Assembly: GCA_033297075.1 (NCBI GenBank)
Contig: MU858045.1
Span: 1,054,001 to 1,118,000 of the forward strand
Direction: 5' to 3'
Length of the DNA stretch: 64,000 nucleotides
Source of the DNA: Rhypophila decipiens
Taxonomy: Eukaryota; Ascomycota; Sordariomycetes; Sordariales; Naviculisporaceae
Shown here: piece after piece, positions 58,698 to 64,000 of the stretch
How the letters are laid out: each line of letters opens with the position of its first letter
Numbering within the stretch: position 1 is the stretch's first letter
Notes under the pieces: model-generated
Seen by the model: only the letters and a program-made list of their open reading frames with translations
The model's database searches: none
Told to the model about the DNA's origin: nothing
Position numbers and translations under genes: made by a program

Positions 58698-59909
58698 ATG
58701 GACTATGGTAGAGATGGCGGTTTTCACATTTTGGATTGTGTGATGAAGGAATGACCTGGGTTGACTGGCGTAGAACCGGTCGTGCTGGGCCTTGGGTCGT
58801 GACAATTATGTCTTGTCTGGAGTGAGAATCTCGTGTCCACGGTGGGTATTGTCCTCGTGCGGTTCGCGTCTGCCTTTCACCATCATCGGGCAATGAACAT
58901 GATGGTAGACGGCGCAGTCGAGCCTGGTTGAGGCCTCCGCACAGGTTTCGGTTATTAGGCACACCATGGGACGGCTGGGCCAGTAAAAAGACGACTTCAT
59001 CAATCATATCAGCGTTTGGCTGCACCCAACACACCCTCTCGACGAAATCTCCTACACTGCTTCTTGCCACGACTGGAAGATTGTACATCAATATGCAGTA
59101 TTCACAACCATTACCATACCCCATCGTAAATGGTTCAACTTCGGTCTAAGGTAGACTGGTCCAACCGCCAAAGGTATGCGGCGGGTTTGCTGTTCAAGCG
59201 GAAGCTGCATCTTGGTCCGGGACTCGACAGCAAGGCGTATTTTGCCAATGGGGAAACTCATTGATTGGAAAGAGAGGATAACGGGCCTCAGGGCCTAGAC
59301 CTCTGGTGGTTTATGACATATCCATCATGTGGAAGAACCTGACGCTTGAGTGTTGTGGTGCCCGGCCAGTTGTGCATGCAGCCAGCGTGGACAGAGCTCT
59401 GTCGATGCCCATGGTGGAAATTGCGTTGCTGCGTGCTCCCGGCAACGACGAAGAGAGTGGGCTGCCTTCTCTGGCTGCAGAACATCGGAACGAGTGGTCA
59501 AGCAGATGCATGCCATAAAGAGAGGCGGGAAGAGCACAGGAGCATCCAAGAAGCAGCCGGATGGATAAGAAGACAAAGCCGTTTCTCATTAGAAGTAGAG
59601 AGTAATAGGACGGCCGTTTCATCTCTCAAAATCGAGCCAGACCATTTCCAGATCCATCAAATAGCTTAAAAAAAAAACAATGCGTTCCATTCCCAAACTG
59701 AGTAGCGATCGTCAAAAGGAAAACATGACAAGAAAATGTTCCATATGTACATTGAACTAAGCTCAGGGATCGATCGTCCAAGCAAACGCATTGTTATTTC
59801 AACCCAGCTATACCCGAAGCCCCCAAACCAGTCCGACCCAAAGGACAAAAGTGGAAAAGGCAATACACATGCTATATAATAACACAGGATGAGAGGTCTG
59901 TTATTCCTC
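58698..59909. other. intergenic, no gene seen
   Basis: About 1.2 kb between the HET gene promoter and the F-box gene stop; short open frames without features. Confidence 0.55.
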
Positions 59910-60896
59910 CTAAGCGACCACCATCAAACTAATGCCAACACTGTTCATAATGGTGTTGGTGATACCCGTGTGGTTGAAGTCGACCTTGGGAGGTTCGACC
60001 TCATCCTGATCGGTCCAGCCCCGCTCGGGGCCCCAGCAAATCTTCCTGCCTTTGGCGGCCGTCACCTCAAACAGGCCACGCATCATGGCGCCCGATTTCT
60101 TGACGCTCGTCCAGGCGTCAAAGTAGATACGGTCCAGGAACGGCAAACCCGCCAGCACATCACCAAGAAGATCCCGCGAGAACTTCTCGTAGAACCCGTC
60201 AGCCCGGCGAAAGCCGTTGAAAACGTTGTCGCTCGGGTCACACTCGACAAAGACGGTGAGGTTTCTCAGACTGACGCAGTCGGCCAGGCCAAGAGCGTCG
60301 TTCACCACCCAGCCCCGGGGAGGCCTATTCCAGCCAGGACCCAGGCGCAACTCGAGCGACGTGATCCAACCGCGCTGGCGCTTATTCAGTCGTGCCAGGA
60401 GCGGCTTCTTTGCCTTGAAGAATTTGCCAACCGTGGGAAAGAGGCGGAAGGTGTGGCTGCCGTAAAAGAAGTGCGATGCCTCAAAGTACATGGCCCGGCT
60501 GGTGCGCAGTATGCCCAATTTCTTATGGATGCGCTTCCAGTTGTCCGTGTCAAGGTCGACAACGGGCCCAACGTCGGCAAAATAATAGCCTAGGATTTTA
60601 ATCCGCAGCTCCGATGGCAGGTCCATGTAGCGAAAAGGCTGCTTCTTCTTGGCAGCAGCCTTTGCCTTCTCCTCCTCGGCAAGCTCGGCAGCGGCCTCGT
60701 GTTCTGCGACTTCGCTCAGGGTGAGGGCATGGAGGGGAAGTTGAGAAACGACATTGTCGTCATCGAGTTCGGCTTCCGAAGCGTAGGTAGAAGGATACGC
60801 CGAACTAACGGGTGTGGAAGGGGTCGGAGGAATCGGTGCTGGTCGGGCAGATGAGCCAGCAGCTCGTGACGCCCTTCGAACAGGTCTGCGAGCCAT
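59910..60896 (-). CDS. F-box-like/DUF7730-type protein, 328 aa
   Basis: Single exon. The first in-frame ATG is 60896 (MARRPVRRASRAAGSS). Basic, Pro/Ser/Thr-rich N-terminal stretch, then an Ala/Glu/Lys-rich helical part (about 65-85), then RYMDLPSELRIKILGYYF, the DLPxELRxxI signature of fungal F-box-like proteins. A domain of the DUF7730 type follows (ILRTSRAMYFEASHFFYG, then SLRNLTVFVECDPSDNVF). Such proteins may recruit substrates to SCF ubiquitin ligases, but the class is little studied. No hydrophobic anchor. It lies head-to-head with TIM50, 1.4 kb apart, so the two may share promoter space. Confidence 0.88.
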   Translation of the reverse strand: MARRPVRRASRAAGSSARPAPIPPTPSTPVSSAYPSTYASEAELDDDNVVSQLPLHALTLSEVAEHEAAAELAEEEKAKAAAKKKQPFRYMDLPSELRIKILGYYFADVGPVVDLDTDNWKRIHKKLGILRTSRAMYFEASHFFYGSHTFRLFPTVGKFFKAKKPLLARLNKRQRGWITSLELRLGPGWNRPPRGWVVNDALGLADCVSLRNLTVFVECDPSDNVFNGFRRADGFYEKFSRDLLGDVLAGLPFLDRIYFDAWTSVKKSGAMMRGLFEVTAAKGRKICWGPERGWTDQDEVEPPKVDFNHTGITNTIMNSVGISLMVVA

Positions 60897-62269
60897 ATTG
60901 ATCGACTTTTTTGCTGGCAAAGGACCGGAGCGGCAGGCTGTCGGAATAGTGGAAAGGAGTAATGTCACTTGCTATGCTAAGCAAGCAGAGATTGTTAGCC
61001 AATCAAAGACGAAGTGGCGAGAACTCAGATCTGGTATAAAAAAATAGCCAGTGAGTACCGGAGAGATTGGTAGGTAATTCTTCAATGCTGGGTGCGCAAC
61101 TGGATAATCTGGGGCAACGGATTGCAAGACGGCGGCAGGCTCGAGTTGACGAGATTACAGCACTCTGAGGGTGGTCCCATCGTGAGTTCTGAGATGCGAC
61201 GACTGGACCACCCTCTAGAATGCATCCGCGGCAGCCATGGTGGGCGAGCGTAATGGATACAGGTAAGTTTAGGTTGGTTAGAATGTATGCAGTTGATGTA
61301 TGTATTGGTGGCCTTAGAGTCGCGGACCAAAAGACCGAAGATTTGGAGTTGGTTGGAGAAGGGAATCCGGGGAATCCCAGGAGTTGCGGACGGTGATGGC
61401 TATAAGGAGGAGGACCGGACGTAAGAGGAGGACGGGAGTCGAGGACCAAGGCTTCCGGCAAGTGAGGGGAAGACCGGTAAGAAGAGGAAAAGGCGCGAGA
61501 TTGGAGTCGACAGACGAGATCGCGATGTGTTGCGTTTTCGCTCAGTTTGCCGTTTATACCGTTCGTCTGGAGCAGTCAAAGTCGGGAACTGTCGTTGCAG
61601 TTGCTGCAGGTGTGCTGCATTCAATTCCAATCCGTGAATCGCGAACTCAGGCAAGCGGCAAAAAGAGGTGGGGCACGTGAAGTCGGAAAAGAGACAACCT
61701 GAGACAACCTGAGGGCCGGCCTGCAGGCTGCTGCCGAAAGACGCGCCAAGCATCAAGATGACGAAATTCCCCGCCTTTTGATCATGCGATCAATCTTCCA
61801 CAGTTTAAGAGCATGAACCTGGACTGGCCCGTGCATTCCAGACAGCTGGCGGGCAATTGCAACAGTGAGCTCCAGCCGTCAAGTCAGTCGCGCAGCCAAG
61901 AACACGCTTCATTGGTCTGTGCTTCCCAAGTTTGGGGGCTTGGCATATCCACTTGAAATTTTTGGTGACGGCCGGCGCTCAAGGTCAGACCAGGCCGGAG
62001 CTACCATCGAAGGTGCAGGAAGCTGGAGCAGCAGAAACAGGAACTTTATCACGAAGCCTGGGGAGAAGAAGGATATCTCGCTGCCCTGCCAATTCCTGTC
62101 GCAATCTTCCAGCCGGTATCTCCCCTTGCCATTCATTTCTGGCGACGACAGTTTCAGCTTGCCATATACAACCGGGACGATCGAGGTTGGGAACTGGAGA
62201 CTGGAAAAATAAAGTGGATTTGAGCTGAATTTGTCTGGATAACAAGTTGGAAGCCAAAACACCGCAGTC
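60897..62269. other. divergent intergenic, no gene seen
   Basis: About 1.4 kb between the start codons of the F-box gene and TIM50; promoter space for both. Confidence 0.55.
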
Positions 62270-64000
62270 ATGATGTTATCCAGAACGGCGGCGCGCTCAG
62301 CGTTAGGCGCCAGAGCCACGTCTACAGCCACGGCTTTCATTGCCAGACCATCAGTCTCCCTTTATGCCGCTTCGCGATGGAGCCGTGGTATGGCAAAGGA
62401 CAACAAGCAGCAGCAATCCCAGCGATTTTCCCGACCTCAAAATTCTCCTTCGCCAGCGCCCAAGGCGTCTGTGAGGCCTGCCGCGCCAAACCCTACTCCA
62501 ACTCCTTCGTCCACCTCGACCTCGACTTCGAGCCCAGGGCCAACTTCCAAACCCGTCGAACCAAAAACCCCCACTCCTCCTGCCGCCGAGCAAGAAACGG
62601 CCGAGAAGCTTGCCGCTGAGGAGAAAGAGGAGGAATTCGTTCCGGACCTGTCCAAGCTGCCCGACCTCACTCAAGGTATCCCCTCAACGCTCGAATATGA
62701 GACGGCTGGCTCCAACAAATCGTCGATGCCGCCCCTGGAAGAGGAGGAAGCGTCATCTACGTCACCAGGGGGCGCCGGTGGGGGCGGCCGTTCCAAGGGC
62801 GAATTACCCGCCTCTGCATACGTCTCGTCGACTGAGCGCAACCGGCAGTGGTGGACGAGGGCCCTTCTTGCCGCCATGGGTGCGTCCGTGGTTGGCGGCA
62901 CCGCGTATCTAGGCAGGAACTGGGAGGAAGACGAGAAGTCTCAACACCCTGAAGTGCCGAATGGCTGGGGTTTCGGTTTGTGGTGGAACCGGGTACGGGC
63001 CAGACTGGGCGAGACGGTCACCTACTACCAGGAGCCAGCGTTTGAGAAATTGCTGCCCGACCCCGACCCTTCTTTTGAGCGACCGTACACGCTCTGCATC
63101 AGTCTGGAGGACATGCTCATTCACAGTGAATGGACACGCGAGCATGGGTGGCGTGTGGCCAAGCGTCCCGGTGTCGACTACTTCCTGCACTACCTCAGCC
63201 AGTACTACGAGATCGTCCTGTTCACCAGCGTGCCGTTTTCCATCGCTGAGCCTGTCGTCCGAAAGCTTGACCCGTACCGCTTCATCATGTGGCCCCTCTA
63301 CCGGGAAGCAACCAAGTACAAGGATGGAGAAGTCATCAAGGTAGGACCATCCCATCCAGCACTCTACGAGAGTCAGTTGCTAACATTGTCGCGTGACCAG
63401 GACCTCTCGTACCTCAACCGGGACCTGTCAAAGGTGATCATCATCGACACCAATGCCCAACATGTGCGCGAACAACCCGAGAACGCCATCATTCTGCCCA
63501 AGTGGAAGGGTGACGCCAAGGATGCCGAGCTCGTGTCACTGGTGCCCTTCCTCGAGTTCATACACACGATGCAGTATGAGGACGTGCGCAAGGTGCTAAA
63601 GTCTTTTGAGGGCACACATATCCCTTCAGAGTTTGCCCGCAGAGAGGCGATTGCCCGTGCAGAGCACAACAAGCTGGTGGCTTCCAAGAGAGGAAAGGCG
63701 GCGGGCGGCGGCGGCCTGGGCTGGCTCAGCAGCCATCTCGGCCTCAAGCCGAGCAACATGAGCATGATGGTCTCACCAGAGGGCGAGGAGACGCCCCAGG
63801 AAGCGTTCGCAAAGGGCAAGATGCTGCAGGATATCGCCCGAGAGCGCGGTCTGCGCAACTACCTCATGCTCGAGGAGCAGATTCGCGAGAACGGCGAGAA
63901 GTGGCTCAAGGAGGAGCAAGAGATGCAAGAAAAGGCGCAAAAAGAGATGATGAAGGGCATGCAAAAGTCCATGTTTGGCTGGTTCGGCGGATCCGCAGAC
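62270..64000 (+). CDS. tim50: TIM50, mitochondrial inner-membrane import subunit (3' end outside window)
   Basis: Exons 62270..63340 and 63401..>64000; phase-0 intron of 60 nt. The frame stays open to the window edge, so the last codons are missing. Visible 557 residues: an Arg/Ala/Ser-rich presequence (MLSRTAARSALGARATSTAT), a long Pro/Ser/Glu-rich stretch, a membrane span (RALLAAMGASVVGGTAYLG), then the NIF/FCP1-like domain with LCISLEDMLIHSEW, KRPGVDYFLHYLSQYYEIVLF, LDPYRFIMWPLYREATKY and SKVIIIDTNAQHV. In this family the FCP1 DxDx motif is degenerate, so it is not a phosphatase; Tim50 receives presequences at the inner membrane and hands them to Tim23. It is a core gene. Confidence 0.95.
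   Translation, partial: MMLSRTAARSALGARATSTATAFIARPSVSLYAASRWSRGMAKDNKQQQSQRFSRPQNSPSPAPKASVRPAAPNPTPTPSSTSTSTSSPGPTSKPVEPKTPTPPAAEQETAEKLAAEEKEEEFVPDLSKLPDLTQGIPSTLEYETAGSNKSSMPPLEEEEASSTSPGGAGGGGRSKGELPASAYVSSTERNRQWWTRALLAAMGASVVGGTAYLGRNWEEDEKSQHPEVPNGWGFGLWWNRVRARLGETVTYYQEPAFEKLLPDPDPSFERPYTLCISLEDMLIHSEWTREHGWRVAKRPGVDYFLHYLSQYYEIVLFTSVPFSIAEPVVRKLDPYRFIMWPLYREATKYKDGEVIKVGPSHPALYESQLLTLSRDQDLSYLNRDLSKVIIIDTNAQHVREQPENAIILPKWKGDAKDAELVSLVPFLEFIHTMQYEDVRKVLKSFEGTHIPSEFARREAIARAEHNKLVASKRGKAAGGGGLGWLSSHLGLKPSNMSMMVSPEGEETPQEAFAKGKMLQDIARERGLRNYLMLEEQIRENGEKWLKEEQEMQEKAQKEMMKGMQKSMFGWFGGSAD

Noticed and set aside
62270..64000. FCP1-type phosphatase
   Set aside because: The catalytic DxDx(T/V) is replaced by SLEDMLIH, as in Tim50, and a presequence plus membrane span are present.

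Overview
The window is nuclear DNA of a filamentous ascomycete (Pezizomycotina; gene content looks like Sordariomycetes, which is an inference). Most genes carry short 50-90 nt GT-AG introns with CTAAC-like branch sites. The families are typical of moulds: two P450s, Zn2Cys6 regulators, HET and STAND proteins, Fung_rhodopsin/SAT4 proteins, DHA2 and ACS-type MFS carriers, and secreted small proteins. One intron-containing tRNA-Gln is present. All exon joins below were read by eye from splice sites and reading-frame phase.

Layout. 0-5.2 kb: the 3' two thirds of an ABCB-type full ABC transporter (cut by the window edge) and a CAP/SCP protein without a signal peptide. 5.2-18.3 kb: a decayed accessory region. 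It holds a single-exon hypothetical gene, two relics of one unrecognised gene family, a DHA2 MFS pseudogene, two copies of a small inverted-repeat element filled with 22-bp tandem repeats, and an intact P450. A second intact P450 follows at 18.3 kb. The P450/MFS set looks like remains of a metabolic cluster, but no backbone enzyme is visible. 20-24 kb: a single-pass membrane protein and a 103-residue secreted precursor with three near-identical repeats bounded by dibasic Kex2-like sites, the most unusual small gene here. 24.7-30.7 kb: a secreted beta-lactamase-like serine hydrolase with a GC-AG intron, tRNA-Gln, a frameshifted STAND (NACHT) gene and a secreted alpha/beta hydrolase.

32-46 kb: a Fung_rhodopsin/SAT4 membrane protein, an ACS-type MFS transporter, a 934-residue secreted leucine-rich repeat-array protein with no Cys or Trp, a CRAL-TRIO (Sec14-like) protein and an HSL-type lipase/esterase. 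46-64 kb: two Zn2Cys6 regulators, an uncharacterised membrane-anchored protein, a ten-cysteine small secreted protein, a HET-domain protein, an F-box-like protein and the start of TIM50, which runs off the right edge.

The right half reads as ordinary gene-dense chromosome. The 5-18 kb part carries the signs of decay: stops, a deletion, insertions and gene fragments. The two best candidates for undescribed biology are the Kex2-type repeat precursor at 22.9 kb and the amphipathic repeat protein at 38-41 kb. The minisatellite-bearing inverted-repeat element is a good third, because one copy sits inside a gene and its 8-bp target duplication can be read directly.
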